Of a DNA stretch of 34,109 nucleotides, positions 21,657 through 30,466 are shown in pieces. Under the pieces are notes generated by a model. It was given only the letters and a program-made list of their open reading frames with translations. It did no database searches and was not told where the DNA came from. The number at the start of each line of letters is the position of its first letter. The stretch's first letter is position 1. The stretch is from positions 1 to 34,109 of the forward strand of contig MEMA01000004.1 in NCBI GenBank assembly GCA_001767835.1, written 5' to 3'. A program made the position numbers and the translations under genes. Source of the stretch: Alphaproteobacteria bacterium GWC2_42_16 (lineage in GTDB: Bacteria > Pseudomonadota > Alphaproteobacteria > UBA9655).

Positions 21657-21971
21657 CTAATCTGGCTTCAAAGTAATTGTCGTGGACTCTCCTAACACAT
21701 CTTGGGGAGCAAGGTTGGTAATGGTGTAAACACACTGGCCATTTTTAACGACCACCTCACTCACTTCAAAATCCCCCACGGGACAATAATCAAGGCAAGT
21801 TAGCTCCCACCCCACGTTCGCTACTTTCCAACGAATGCATTCGTCTTGGATCATATCAAGCTCATTATCAAGGATAGCGGCAGCTTCTTCGCTGGTTAAG
21901 TCATAGCATTCAAGGGCTTTGGCTTCAGAGCAAAACAGAAGAACGACCCCAAAGCATAATAATTTTTTCAC
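21657..21971 (-). CDS. Secreted five-cysteine protein, unknown family
   Basis: The chosen start is GTG 21971, giving a clean signal peptide M-K-K-L-L-C-F-G-V-V-L-L-F-C-S-E-A-K-A behind a GGGAGCG site. The longest frame reaches 22034 but would bury that signal. The product is 105 residues. The mature part holds five Cys (E-C-Y, D-E-C-I, L-T-C, D-Y-C-P, Q-C-V) and looks like a compact alpha/beta domain with an acidic first half and a beta-rich end. I do not recognise a family. It is probably periplasmic or exported, and is followed on the same strand by another small secreted protein. Confidence 0.6.
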   Translation of the reverse strand: MKKLLCFGVVLLFCSEAKALECYDLTSEEAAAILDNELDMIQDECIRWKVANVGWELTCLDYCPVGDFEVSEVVVKNGQCVYTITNLAPQDVLGESTTITLKPD

Positions 21972-22157
21972 GGATGCGCTCCCTTGTTTTTTTAACGTCA
22001 CCTCCCCATTATTAAGGAACAAGATTAACAACAAATTAAAATACCCTCTTCATCATCTTGAAAAATACGTTCAACAAAAAACCTGGAAGAAATTTTTCAT
22101 AGAATCTTAAGACAAAGCGTGATTTAATAAGGTAAAATATAGAATAGGGAGAAATCA

Positions 22158-23123
22158 TTGGAAGCACTTCCTTTAGATTTATCAAATGCTATTGATCGAA
22201 CATTGGTTCCGCTACCTCCGGATAAATTAAGACATGCTTGCTTTGATCTTTCAAGGCGCTATGCGGAAGGTAAATTTATCGAAACAGAAGCACACCGTCA
22301 GGCCTATATTGCTGCACGCCTTCCAGCAACCTATGGAGCCACACGTCATATTTTTAGAAGGATTGAACCTTTCCTCTCGTCAGTTAAAAGTGTCCTTGAT
22401 TTAGGATCTGGTGTAGGCAGTCTCGCATGGGCCGCACGAGATGCCATGCCAAAACTGGAACGCGTGACCCTTTTTGAAAAAGATATAGAGCTCCTTCGTT
22501 TAGGCCAAGGCCTCACGGAAGATAAACTGTTCCCCCTTCAACTTTCTTGGTGTAGAAACGATCTGACCGCAGACGAAATTTATCCTCTTCATGAGGTAGT
22601 GACGCTTTCGTATGTCCTCAATGAGCTCACGCCCAAGGAACGTCTTCATGTGCTAACGCGGGCCTATGGTGCAGCAGAAAAACTTTTTATTATCGTTGAA
22701 CCCGGCACGCCGGATGGCTATAAACTTATTTTAGGCGCACGCCAATTTCTGGTTGAGCACGGAGCACATATCATAGCCCCCTGCCCTCAAAATAACGCAT
22801 GTCCCCTTGCGTCTCTTAGTCAAGGAAAGAAAGACTGGTGTCATTTTAGTGTGCGTATTCCTCGAGGGAAATACCATCGCCGCGCCAAGAAAGGAACTTT
22901 ACCTTATGAGGATGAAAAGTACTCCTATGTGGTTGTTTCTCCCCACCCTCAACTCATACCAAGAGCGCGCATTATTAAAGCTCCCATCCGAAAAACGGGG
23001 CATGTAATTCTAGATCTTTGTAACGATAGGGGAGATCTTGAGCGGGTTATCCTTTCCAAAAGTGATGGAGAAGTTTACCTAGAAGCCCGCAATAAAGAAT
23101 GGGGTGATGCGTGGAAAGATTAA
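22158..23123 (+). CDS. Rsm22-type small ribosomal subunit methyltransferase
   Basis: Members of this family are SAM-fold proteins linked to mitochondrial and alphaproteobacterial small-subunit assembly. The SAM motif V-L-D-L-G-S-G-V-G-S-L is near residue 80 and the acidic strand with E-K-D-I-E-L near 110. The Rsm22-specific cysteine set is seen in the C-terminal half: A-P-C-P...A-C-P-L...D-W-C-H-F-S-V-R-I-P-R, then Y-H-R-R-A-K-K and Y-E-D-E-K-Y-S-Y. Translation appears to begin at TTG 22158, with AGGGAGA five bases upstream; there is no ATG before the conserved part. At 321 residues it is normal. It precedes sdhCDAB by 65 bases. Confidence 0.9.
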   Translation: MEALPLDLSNAIDRTLVPLPPDKLRHACFDLSRRYAEGKFIETEAHRQAYIAARLPATYGATRHIFRRIEPFLSSVKSVLDLGSGVGSLAWAARDAMPKLERVTLFEKDIELLRLGQGLTEDKLFPLQLSWCRNDLTADEIYPLHEVVTLSYVLNELTPKERLHVLTRAYGAAEKLFIIVEPGTPDGYKLILGARQFLVEHGAHIIAPCPQNNACPLASLSQGKKDWCHFSVRIPRGKYHRRAKKGTLPYEDEKYSYVVVSPHPQLIPRARIIKAPIRKTGHVILDLCNDRGDLERVILSKSDGEVYLEARNKEWGDAWKD

Positions 23124-23129
23124 CCACAA

Positions 23130-23158
23130 TTGACGCCTATGGTGAAGAGGGGTAAAAC
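23130..23158 (+). promoter_or_regulatory. Candidate sigma-70 promoter of sdhCDAB
   Basis: TTGACG (23130-23135) and TAAAAC (23153-23158) are separated by 17 bases in the short gap after the Rsm22-type gene. A start near 23165 would give a leader of about 24 bases before sdhC. Confidence 0.45.
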
Positions 23159-23188
23159 AGCAGAGAGTGTAAAAAAGAAGGATAAAGA

Positions 23189-23599
23189 ATGCCTCTATCT
23201 CAAGAAGAGATTAATCGTCCTCTCTCTCCTCATCTGCTGATTTACAAACCACAGATTACTTCTGTTCTTTCCATTATGCACCGAGGAACCGGCATCGTGC
23301 TCTTTGGGGGATCACTTCTTTGGGCTCTCTGGTTTGTGTTGCTCGCTGCTGGAAGTACAGCCTACATCCAAGGGCAAACCCTCCTATTAAGCCCCTTTGG
23401 GCTTATCATTCTTTTGGGATGGTCCTTTTCCTTCTTCTATCATTTTTGCAATGGTATTCGTCATCTGTTGTGGGATATCGGCGTTGGTTTTGAGCTTTCA
23501 ACTGTACGCAAATCAGGATGGACTGTCATTTTTGCATCCATTTTTTTAACAAGCGTGGCTTGGGCTTTGGGCGTCATGAATGGGAAGGGATTATTATGA
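23189..23599 (+). CDS. sdhC: Succinate dehydrogenase cytochrome b556 subunit
   Basis: SdhC anchors complex II in the membrane and contributes to heme and quinone binding. The 136-residue protein has R-P-L-S-P-H-L-x-I-Y, then S-I-M-H-R-G-T-G-I (the quinone-site Ser and Arg region), and three transmembrane helices. The heme-ligand context F-Y-H-F-C-N-G-I-R-H-L-L-W-D is in the third segment. AAGGA precedes the ATG. The stop overlaps the sdhD start as ATGA, so the two membrane subunits are coupled. Confidence 0.96.
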   Translation: MPLSQEEINRPLSPHLLIYKPQITSVLSIMHRGTGIVLFGGSLLWALWFVLLAAGSTAYIQGQTLLLSPFGLIILLGWSFSFFYHFCNGIRHLLWDIGVGFELSTVRKSGWTVIFASIFLTSVAWALGVMNGKGLL

Positions 23600-23973
23600 G
23601 ATATGAATCTTTCTTAAAACGTGCCCAAGGACTCGGATCGGCCAAAAGTGGCGTCTATCATTGGCTCTTACAACGTATCACAGCTTTTGCTTTGATTCCT
23701 TTAGGCTTGTGGTTTGTGGGATTTTTCCTTCTTTTACTTTCTGCACCATATCCAGAAGCTATCCATTTCTTTTCTTCTCCTTGGACAGTAACTCTAGCCA
23801 TTTCTTTTATTATTGTCCTTTTTTATCATGCTTCCTTAAGCATGCAGGTTATTTGGGAAGATTATGTTCCTCATGAACTCACACGCTGGTGTTTGGTTAT
23901 GGGCACCCACCTTTTAAGCTTCTTTTTAGCCATTTTATCTATCCTCTCTATTCTCAAAATTTATTTAACCTGA
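23596..23973 (+). CDS. sdhD: Succinate dehydrogenase hydrophobic membrane anchor subunit
   Basis: SdhD is the second membrane subunit of complex II. The start ATG 23596 lies in the sdhC stop with GGGAAGGGA before it, giving 125 residues that begin M-R-Y-E-S-F. The longer frame from 23518 would overlap sdhC out of frame and is not credible. Features are [13 protein letters not shown] near the start, three transmembrane helices, and the heme-ligand region [15 protein letters not shown] with its His and Asp-Tyr. sdhA begins ten bases after the stop. Confidence 0.94.
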   Translation: MRYESFLKRAQGLGSAKSGVYHWLLQRITAFALIPLGLWFVGFFLLLLSAPYPEAIHFFSSPWTVTLAISFIIVLFYHASLSMQVIWEDYVPHELTRWCLVMGTHLLSFFLAILSILSILKIYLT

Positions 23974-23983
23974 AGGCGCAGCC

Positions 23984-25774
23984 ATGGCGAAAGACTACCA
24001 ACTCACGGATCACGTTTACGATGTTGTCGTTGTTGGCGCAGGGGGGGCGGGTTTACGAGCTACCTTAGGTATGGCAGCCCTTGGGCTTAAGACCGCGTCC
24101 ATCACTAAGGTTTTTTCCACCCGCAGCCATACAGTGGCAGCTCAAGGAGGCATCAGCGCCGCTCTGAATAATATGAATGACGGGGATAACTGGCGCTATC
24201 ACATGTATGATACGATTAAAGGCTCTGATTGGCTAGGAGATCAGGATGCTATCGAATACATGTGCCTCAACGCAATTCCGGCTGTCATCGAGCTCGAGCA
24301 CATGGGCGTTCCTTTTTCCCGAACGGAAAATGGAACTATCTATCAACGGAAATTTGGCGGACACACCATCGATTATGGAAAATCTATGGCACAACGCTCC
24401 TGTGCAGCTGCAGATAAAACGGGCCACGCCATCCTCCACACCCTTTATCAACAAGCCTTAAAGCATAAGGCTCTATTTTTTAACGAATTCTTTGCTATCG
24501 ACCTTATCATGGATAAAGACGGCACCTGTCGTGGTGTGACGGCTTTGAGTTTAGAAGACGGCACCCTCCATCGATTTGCAGCCCATATGATTGTGCTTGC
24601 AACGGGTGGCTATGGACGCGCCTATCTCTCATGTACATCAGCCCACACCTGTACAGGAGATGGGAATGCCATGATTTTGAGAGCGGGGCTGCCACTTCAA
24701 GACATGGAATTTGTTCAATTCCATCCCACAGGCATTTATACAGCTGGTTGTCTTATGTCTGAAGGAGCGCGCGGTGAAGGAGGCTATCTCACCAATAGCG
24801 AAGGCGAGCGGTTTATGGAACGGTATGCGCCACATGCTAAAGATCTCGCCTCACGTGATGTGGTAAGCCGCGCCATCACCACTGAACTCCAAGCTGGCCG
24901 TGGCCTTGGTCCTTTAAAGGACCACGTTTACCTTCATCTTGAGCACTTAGATCCAAAAATTATTCACGAGCGTCTCCCTGGTATTACAGAAACGGCGCGC
25001 ATCTTTGCAGGTGTCGATGCGACTAAAGAGCCAATTCCTGTGCTTCCAACGGTTCACTATAATATGGGAGGCATTCCCACAAATCATCTGGCGGAAGTTG
25101 TAAACCCAACCAAAGAAAACCCGGAACAAATCGTTCCAGGTTTGATGGCCATTGGGGAAGGAGCCTGCGTTTCAGTCCATGGAGCAAATCGCCTGGGTAC
25201 CAATTCTCTTCTCGACCTTATCGTTTTCGGAAGGGCGGCTGCCTATCGCGCAGCTGAAGTCATTCACAAAGAAACTGCTGTAAAGCCCCTTCGCCCGCAA
25301 GATGGACAGGAAGCCATTGAAAAGATCGATCGTTTGCGTCATGCAAAAGGTTCCCTCAAAGTGTCTGAGATTCGCTTGAATATGCAGCGCATTATGCAAA
25401 ATCATTGTGCCGTTTTTCGCACCAAAGAACATTTAGAAGAGGGCATTAAAAAACTGAATAATGTAGTGTCCTCATTTCAGGACGTTTATTTAAGTGACCG
25501 CTCCCTGATTTGGAATTCGGATCTCGTGGAAGCACTGGAGCTTGAAAACTTGCTCCAGCAATCTTTGGTGACTATTCATTCAGCCCTCAATCGAACGGAA
25601 ACCAGAGGTGCTCATGCCCGGGAGGACTTTCCTAAACGGGATGATAAAAATTGGACGAAACATACGGTAGCGCATCTCAAGAAGGATAAGGTTTCTTTCA
25701 CTTACCGTCCCGTTCATCTTTACACGCTTACCCCAGAAGTGGAAGTTATTCCACCTCAAGAACGCGTTTATTAA
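23984..25774 (+). CDS. sdhA: Succinate dehydrogenase flavoprotein subunit
   Basis: SdhA oxidises succinate to fumarate with covalently bound FAD. The FAD-binding [11 protein letters not shown] is at the N-terminus. The covalent-attachment segment [13 protein letters not shown] holds the flavin-linked His. Substrate-site motifs are seen in H-P-T-G-I-Y, the R-G-E-G-G-Y-L region, [16 protein letters not shown], and [13 protein letters not shown]. The C-terminal [10 protein letters not shown]-x-R-D-D motif is complete. At 596 residues it is the normal mitochondrial/alphaproteobacterial length. sdhB follows after 13 bases. Confidence 0.98.
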   Translation: MAKDYQLTDHVYDVVVVGAGGAGLRATLGMAALGLKTASITKVFSTRSHTVAAQGGISAALNNMNDGDNWRYHMYDTIKGSDWLGDQDAIEYMCLNAIPAVIELEHMGVPFSRTENGTIYQRKFGGHTIDYGKSMAQRSCAAADKTGHAILHTLYQQALKHKALFFNEFFAIDLIMDKDGTCRGVTALSLEDGTLHRFAAHMIVLATGGYGRAYLSCTSAHTCTGDGNAMILRAGLPLQDMEFVQFHPTGIYTAGCLMSEGARGEGGYLTNSEGERFMERYAPHAKDLASRDVVSRAITTELQAGRGLGPLKDHVYLHLEHLDPKIIHERLPGITETARIFAGVDATKEPIPVLPTVHYNMGGIPTNHLAEVVNPTKENPEQIVPGLMAIGEGACVSVHGANRLGTNSLLDLIVFGRAAAYRAAEVIHKETAVKPLRPQDGQEAIEKIDRLRHAKGSLKVSEIRLNMQRIMQNHCAVFRTKEHLEEGIKKLNNVVSSFQDVYLSDRSLIWNSDLVEALELENLLQQSLVTIHSALNRTETRGAHAREDFPKRDDKNWTKHTVAHLKKDKVSFTYRPVHLYTLTPEVEVIPPQERVY

Positions 25775-25787
25775 AAGGAGGCCCATC

Positions 25788-26567
25788 ATGGTACAACTCC
25801 GTCTTCCCCCCAATTCCAGGATTAAGAAAGGAAAGACCTTCTCCTCCCCCACAAAAGGGCCTCGGATGAAGCTCTTTCACATCTACCGTTATGATCCGGA
25901 TACCAAGGAAAACCCACGTCTTGATACCTATGAGCTTAACCTCGATGAGTGCGGCCCTATGGTTCTGGATGCCTTGATCAAAATTAAGAATGAGGTAGAT
26001 CCAACCTTAACCTTCCGCCGGTCTTGTCGTGAGGGGATTTGCGGGTCTTGCGCCATGAATATTGATGGCACGAACACGCTTGCCTGTACAAAACATATTG
26101 AGGCGTGTAAATCCGACGTCAAAGTCACCCCCCTGCCCCATCTCTATGTGGTGAAAGACCTGGTACCAGACCTTAATTTTGCTTATTCTCAATATACCTC
26201 TATCAAGCCATGGTTACAGTCTGATGAAGCACCTCCTCCTGATAAGGAGCGTTTGCAAAGCATTGAAGAGAGGAGAAAGCTTGATGGATTGTGGGAATGT
26301 ATCCTCTGTTTTTGTTGCTCGACCAGCTGTCCTAGCTATTGGTGGAATGGGGATAAATACCTTGGCCCTGCCACTTTGCTACAAGCCTATCGTTGGATTG
26401 TGGATAGTCGCGATGAGGTTACTGGAGAGCGGCTGGATAACCTTGAAGACCCCTTTAAGCTTTATCGATGCCATACCATTATGAACTGCACGAACACCTG
26501 CCCTAAAGACCTCAACCCCGGCAAAGCCATTGGAAAAATTAAGGAGAAAATTGTTGAGCGTCTCTGA
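25788..26567 (+). CDS. sdhB: Succinate dehydrogenase iron-sulfur subunit
   Basis: SdhB relays electrons from FAD to quinone through three iron-sulfur clusters. The [2Fe-2S] motif is [16 protein letters not shown], followed by L-A-C-T. The [4Fe-4S] motif is [14 protein letters not shown], and the [3Fe-4S] set includes [21 protein letters not shown] five bases before the ATG gives strong initiation. At 259 residues it is full length. It closes the sdhCDAB operon. A small hairpin (26561-26574) with TTTCTC after the stop could be a weak terminator. Confidence 0.98.
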   Translation: MVQLRLPPNSRIKKGKTFSSPTKGPRMKLFHIYRYDPDTKENPRLDTYELNLDECGPMVLDALIKIKNEVDPTLTFRRSCREGICGSCAMNIDGTNTLACTKHIEACKSDVKVTPLPHLYVVKDLVPDLNFAYSQYTSIKPWLQSDEAPPPDKERLQSIEERRKLDGLWECILCFCCSTSCPSYWWNGDKYLGPATLLQAYRWIVDSRDEVTGERLDNLEDPFKLYRCHTIMNCTNTCPKDLNPGKAIGKIKEKIVERL

Positions 26568-26615
26568 GTAGAGATTTCTCACATTTTTGAATATACCGTA
26601 GCGGACACAAATTAA

Positions 26616-26644
26616 TTCTGAAATAAGTGTTGAAAAAATATAAT
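26616..26644 (+). promoter_or_regulatory. Candidate promoter of the lipoprotein gene
   Basis: TTCTGA (26616-26621) is 17 bases from a perfect TATAAT (26639-26644). A start near 26651 gives a leader of about 70 bases before ATG 26720. Confidence 0.35.
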
Positions 26645-26719
26645 GACATGTTATTTAGATGGTTACGTATATACATTATTAATTTTTTGATTTTATTTTT
26701 AGGTAGTGAGAATTGTGTT

Positions 26720-27442
26720 ATGAAACGTTTGTTAGTTATAGGAATTGCTGTTGGTTTATCTTCTTGCATTGCCCCGATGACTCGTCAAGAGCAGCTCAAT
26801 GTTTATCGTACGAATTGTTTAGATTATGGTTTTCAATGGGGAACCCCTGAATTTGCCCAGTGCGTAAAAGATCAAGAATATCAAGAACAAAAGCTAATTA
26901 TAGAAAGCTATAAAGTTCGAGCTCTCGAAGAGCAGGCAAGGACCCAAAGACAACTTCTAAGTTATCCAAACTATCGAAAAGTTAAACAAAAGGTTCCTAG
27001 CACAACACACGTTCAACACACCCATATTCAACACACTTACAATCCACCTCAAACTATTGTCGTTCAAGAACAACCCCCTCAACCTAAAACCCTTCCTATG
27101 GACTTGCCTCCGAAGCAGTCTTCCGTCCAAACTCAGACCCTTGAAAGCTCGCCTGCAGCTCCATCGCCTATTATTCCAAACCCAACTGAGATTCTGCCTC
27201 AAACACAAGACGTTCAAAATGTTGGCACTTCAACTTCAGGGGAGTTAAACCTACCAAATAATGCTGAGGAAACGCTGCCTATAGTGGCGATTACAAGCCC
27301 TGTACTTCCTCCACCTCATATAGAAGAGTCAGAACTTCAACGTCAGAAACAGCTTGAGAAAGACCGGCGTGATGAAGAAGAGGACAAACTCCAAGCAGGA
27401 ATTGACACGCATAAAGCTGAGGGAACCGAGCTCTTACATTAG
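26720..27442 (+). CDS. Proline/glutamine-rich lipoprotein, unknown function
   Basis: The start is placed at ATG 26720 because it yields a clean lipoprotein signal, M-K-R-L-L-V-I-G-I-A-V-G-L-S-S-C, with lipobox L-S-S-C. An upstream in-frame ATG (26627) would add a hydrophobic stretch that hides it. The 240-residue protein has a small N-terminal part with C-L-D-Y-G-F-Q-W-G-T-P-E-F-A-Q-C. This 'GF..GT..FA.C' pattern is common in small proteobacterial lipoproteins. Next come a Gln/Arg-rich helix, a long Pro/Gln/Thr-rich low-complexity spacer (about 95-205), and a charged helix. It is likely anchored in the outer membrane with the spacer crossing the periplasm. Its end lies five bases from the convergent parE. 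Confidence 0.8.
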   Translation: MKRLLVIGIAVGLSSCIAPMTRQEQLNVYRTNCLDYGFQWGTPEFAQCVKDQEYQEQKLIIESYKVRALEEQARTQRQLLSYPNYRKVKQKVPSTTHVQHTHIQHTYNPPQTIVVQEQPPQPKTLPMDLPPKQSSVQTQTLESSPAAPSPIIPNPTEILPQTQDVQNVGTSTSGELNLPNNAEETLPIVAITSPVLPPPHIEESELQRQKQLEKDRRDEEEDKLQAGIDTHKAEGTELLH

Positions 27443-27447
27443 AGCGC

Positions 27448-29400
27448 TTATACGTCTAAGTCACGAACAAATTGAGCGTTTTCTTGAATAAAGGCAAAGC
27501 GTTTTTCTGGGCTGCGGCCCATTAAATCATCCACAAAGGTAACCACATCTCGGTCATCCAAAAAAATCCGCAGAAGGGTTCGCTTTTTCGGATCCATAGT
27601 GGTTTCCTTCAATTGGGCTGCAGGCATCTCTCCAAGGCCCTTAAAACGATTTACATCTACCTTCTTCACGCCTTTAAATTCTGTCTCTAAAAGCTTTTCT
27701 CGATGAGCATCGTCATGAGCATAAATGCTTTTTCCACCATAAGTTAGCCGATAAAGAGGCGGCCGCGCTAAATAGAGACGTCCCGCCTCCACAAGAGGGC
27801 GCATTTGTTGAAAGAAAAAGGTGATCAAAAGGGAGGCAATGTGCGCACCATCAACGTCCGCATCCGTCATAATAATCACCCGCTCATAGCGCAGCTTTTT
27901 GGGATCACAATTCTTCCCCATACCACACCCTAAAGCCAGGATCATATTTGCAATTTCTTGATTAGCATTCATCTTATCCAAAGTCGCACTGGCCACATTA
28001 AGGATTTTTCCACGAAGCGGCAGGATAGCTTGCGACTTCCTATCTCGCGCTTGTTTGGCTGACCCCCCGGCGGAGTCCCCCTCGACCAAGAAAATTTCCG
28101 TCCCCTCTGCTGAGTCCATGCTACAATCAGCTAACTTTCCTGGCAATCGCAGCTTTCGCGTAGCAGAAGCGCGGGTAATTTCATTATGGTGTTTGCGACG
28201 TATCCGCTCTTCCATTTGCTCAATCACATACTCGAGCAAGGCTTGAGCGGCTTCAGAATTGGCTGTTAACCAATGGTCAAAATAGTCCCCTATGGAAGAT
28301 TCAACCAAACGGGCAGCTTCTTGAGAGATAAGCCTTTCTTTCGTTTGGCCTTGAAATTGAGGGTTACTTAAAAAGACAGAAAGTACCCAGGAGGCCTTAT
28401 TAAAGCAATCCTCGGGCGTAATTCCAGAGGCCTTTTTGGTTCCAATAAGCTCACCATATGCCCGCAATCTCTTGACAATAGCTTGGCGGAATCCATTTTC
28501 ATGGCTACCTCCCTCTAGTGTGCGCACCGTATTACAATAGGAGGAAGAAAAAGCCTCACCCTCCATATGCCAAGCCATCGCCCACTCGACCCGTCCTCCT
28601 CCTTCTGAAAACTGGGATTCGCCTGAGAAATAAAGCGGGGTCACTAAAGGCACGTCCGAAAGGACCTCCTTTAAATAATCGGACAAACCTCCCGGAAAAT
28701 GAAAGGTAGCCTCTCGAGGTGTGTCTCCTTCACTTGTTTCTTCCTCTGAACACCAATAGATCGTCACGCCCTTAAAAAGATAGGCCTTAGAGCGGGCCAT
28801 TTTATAAAGAAGCGAAGGGTTAAAATGAGCATTGTCTCCAAAAATTTTAGGGTCCGGAATAAAACGGATATAGGAGCCACTTTTATGAGGGCTGGAGCCC
28901 TTATTTACTAAGCCCGCCTTAGGAAGGCCTTCCGCATATTCTTGTGCCCATAGCTCTTTATTGCGTGAAATTTCTACAACAAGGCGCGAAGCTAAGGCAT
29001 TCACGACAGAAATCCCAACCCCATGGAGGCCTCCCGACGTCAGGTAGGACTTTCCCCCAAACTTAGCCCCTGAGTGGAGAGTCGTTAAAATCACCTCTAA
29101 AGCTGACTTGTTGGGGAATTTTGGATGGGGATCAATGGGAATGCCGCGTCCATTATCCCGTACGGAAACAGAGCGATCCTTATGAAGCGTCACTTCAATA
29201 AGGTCGGCATACCCCATCACAGCCTCATCCATAGCGTTATCAATGTCTTCAGCCACAAGGTGATGGAGGCCGCGCTCATCCGTGCCGCCAATATACATAC
29301 CAGGTCGTCGCCTTACGGGTTCTAACCCCTCAAGAACCTCAATGTCCTTGGCTGAATAAGTCTCATCTATTGCTTTTACAGTCGAAAATAGGTCCTTCAT
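27448..29400 (-). CDS. parE: DNA topoisomerase IV subunit B
   Basis: ParE is the ATPase subunit of topoisomerase IV, which decatenates chromosomes. The GHKL ATPase region has E-G-L-E-P-V-R-R-R-P-G-M-Y-I-G, N-A-M-D-E-A, D-N-G-R-G-I-P and G-L-H-G-V-G-I-S-V-V-N-A-L. The TOPRIM domain shows E-I-F-L-V-E-G-D-S-A-G-G-S-A, L-P-L-R-G-K-I-L-N-V and the metal triad T-D-A-D-V-D-G-A-H-I. The C-terminal R-F-K-G-L-G-E-M is complete. The absence of the long GyrB-type insertion and the alphaproteobacterial ParE-like N-terminus favour ParE over GyrB. Start 29400 gives 650 residues; 29409 (three more) is an alternative. Neither has a strong ribosome site. Confidence 0.94.
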   Translation of the reverse strand: MKDLFSTVKAIDETYSAKDIEVLEGLEPVRRRPGMYIGGTDERGLHHLVAEDIDNAMDEAVMGYADLIEVTLHKDRSVSVRDNGRGIPIDPHPKFPNKSALEVILTTLHSGAKFGGKSYLTSGGLHGVGISVVNALASRLVVEISRNKELWAQEYAEGLPKAGLVNKGSSPHKSGSYIRFIPDPKIFGDNAHFNPSLLYKMARSKAYLFKGVTIYWCSEEETSEGDTPREATFHFPGGLSDYLKEVLSDVPLVTPLYFSGESQFSEGGGRVEWAMAWHMEGEAFSSSYCNTVRTLEGGSHENGFRQAIVKRLRAYGELIGTKKASGITPEDCFNKASWVLSVFLSNPQFQGQTKERLISQEAARLVESSIGDYFDHWLTANSEAAQALLEYVIEQMEERIRRKHHNEITRASATRKLRLPGKLADCSMDSAEGTEIFLVEGDSAGGSAKQARDRKSQAILPLRGKILNVASATLDKMNANQEIANMILALGCGMGKNCDPKKLRYERVIIMTDADVDGAHIASLLITFFFQQMRPLVEAGRLYLARPPLYRLTYGGKSIYAHDDAHREKLLETEFKGVKKVDVNRFKGLGEMPAAQLKETTMDPKKRTLLRIFLDDRDVVTFVDDLMGRSPEKRFAFIQENAQFVRDLDV

Positions 29401-29470
29401 GGCGCGCATTATGCTCAAGAGTACTTGCAAATGCAAGCAGTGGCTGTAAAACACATTTTCACAACCAACA

Positions 29471-29510
29471 AATAACATATTAACGACTTATAAATAATTA
29501 ATATGTTATT
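29471..29510. repeat. Perfect 13-base inverted repeat between parE and a small secreted gene
   Basis: AATAACATATTAA (29471-29483) and TTAATATGTTATT (29498-29510) are exact inverses separated by 14 bases. They lie in the divergent promoter region. A TATAAT (29519-29524) for the rightward gene follows, so the right arm covers the place of its -35. This is the layout of an operator, though the very high AT content makes chance pairing easier. Confidence 0.5.
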
Positions 29511-29557
29511 ATGAATAATATAATAATAAAAATACATTTTACATTAAGGAGGAAAAT

Positions 29558-29809
29558 ATGAAAACTTTACTTACATCTTCACTCGCTCTTGGAGTTGTTG
29601 TTATGCTCGGAGCAAGTTCACCAGTAGAGGCAAATGATGCTGCGCTACAATACAAAAGCGGCGATAGCAATATCGTACAAGCGAGTTGGCGGGGCAGACA
29701 TCATCGCTACTACTATAACGATCCTTATTACTACTATAACGATCCTTATTATTACTATGGTCCATATGATAGGGGAGGCCTTTGTGTTGGGCCCCTTTGT
29801 ATCTACTAA
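29558..29809 (+). CDS. Small secreted tyrosine-rich repeat protein
   Basis: This 83-residue protein has a signal peptide (M-K-T-L-L-T-S-S-L-A-L...V-E-A) and an excellent AAGGAGG site. The mature part includes R-G-R-H-H-R followed by the repeat Y-Y-Y-N-D-P-Y twice and a divergent third copy Y-Y-Y-G-P-Y-D. It ends G-L-C-V-G-P-L-C-I-Y with two Cys. It is transcribed alone, with its own promoter region and a strong terminator. Tyr/Pro/Gly-rich exported proteins of this kind occur in alphaproteobacteria without known function. A structural or surface role is only a guess. Confidence 0.75.
   Translation: MKTLLTSSLALGVVVMLGASSPVEANDAALQYKSGDSNIVQASWRGRHHRYYYNDPYYYYNDPYYYYGPYDRGGLCVGPLCIY
29708..29749 (+). 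repeat. Two exact 21-base tandem copies inside the Tyr-rich gene
   Basis: The 21-base unit encoding Y-Y-Y-N-D-P-Y occurs at 29708-29728 and again, identical at the nucleotide level, at 29729-29749. A third, diverged copy follows from 29750. Nucleotide identity suggests recent duplication and possible copy-number variation. Confidence 0.85.
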
Positions 29810-29827
29810 GGCATTAATCTAACGCGA

Positions 29828-29862
29828 AAAATGGCCGGAGTTATCTTCGGCCATTTTTTTTT
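29828..29862 (+). terminator. Strong intrinsic terminator
   Basis: AAAATGGCCG (29828-29837) pairs with CGGCCATTTT (29848-29857). The stem extends inward by three further pairs to a TTAT loop, and the 3' side runs into an uninterrupted T tract through 29862. It ends the Tyr-rich gene transcript. Confidence 0.9.
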
Positions 29863-29943
29863 GGAAGTGACGCCCCGCGATTATGGGTAGACATGCCCCT
29901 CCTCCATCCTTTAATCATAACCTTAAAACAAGAGAGATCTCTT

Positions 29944-30453
29944 ATGAAACTTATTATCACAACCATAACACTCCTCGTGTTTTCCTTGCCTCTCGTTGCG
30001 GCGTCACACTTTCAATTACTAAGCCCTGCCTTTAAAGACAATCAGCCTATCCCCGAGCAATACTCAAAGAATGGGCTTGACGTCTCCCCTCCATTCTCCT
30101 TGGTAAATATACCCAAAGGCACACAGTCATTGGCTTTGGTTTGCGAGGATCCTGATGCCCCGGGAGGGACTTGGATTCATTGGGTCCTCTATAACATTCC
30201 CCCTTCCCTCACCCATATTTCTGAGGGAGGTTCAAACCTTTCCAAGAAAGTTACTGTTGGAAAAAACAGTTGGGGAAATTTATCTTATAACGGTCCACAA
30301 CCGCCTATCGGCACTCATCATTATGAATTTAAACTTTATGCCTTAGATGCGCCCCTTAACCTCGCTCCTGGCCTTGAGAGTGAAGAGCTTAAAAAAGCAA
30401 TTCAAGGCCATATTCTTGGGGAGACAAAACTTATAGGACTTTATACTCATTAA
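29944..30453 (+). CDS. Secreted YbhB/YbcL-type Raf kinase inhibitor-like (PEBP) protein
   Basis: PEBP-family proteins have a small phosphate-binding pocket; the bacterial branch has no established substrate. The start ATG 29944 gives a signal peptide M-K-L-I-I-T-T-I-T-L-L-V-F-S-L-P-L-V-A-A. A frame from 29893 would be longer but places the signal internally. The pocket motifs are present: C-E-D-P-D-A-P-G-G-T-W-I-H-W-V-L-Y-N-I-P near residue 65, and the Y-N-G-P-Q-P-P-I-G-T-H-H-Y-E-F-K-L-Y-A-L segment near 115. At 169 residues it is typical. It converges with the Hsp20 gene, 13 bases apart. Confidence 0.93.
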   Translation: MKLIITTITLLVFSLPLVAASHFQLLSPAFKDNQPIPEQYSKNGLDVSPPFSLVNIPKGTQSLALVCEDPDAPGGTWIHWVLYNIPPSLTHISEGGSNLSKKVTVGKNSWGNLSYNGPQPPIGTHHYEFKLYALDAPLNLAPGLESEELKKAIQGHILGETKLIGLYTH

Positions 30454-30466
30454 GATCGTCTCAGCC

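Noticed and set aside
23518-23595. Upstream extension of the sdhD frame to an ATG inside sdhC
   Set aside because: The ATG at 23596 overlaps the sdhC stop, has a good ribosome site and gives the normal SdhD N-terminus.
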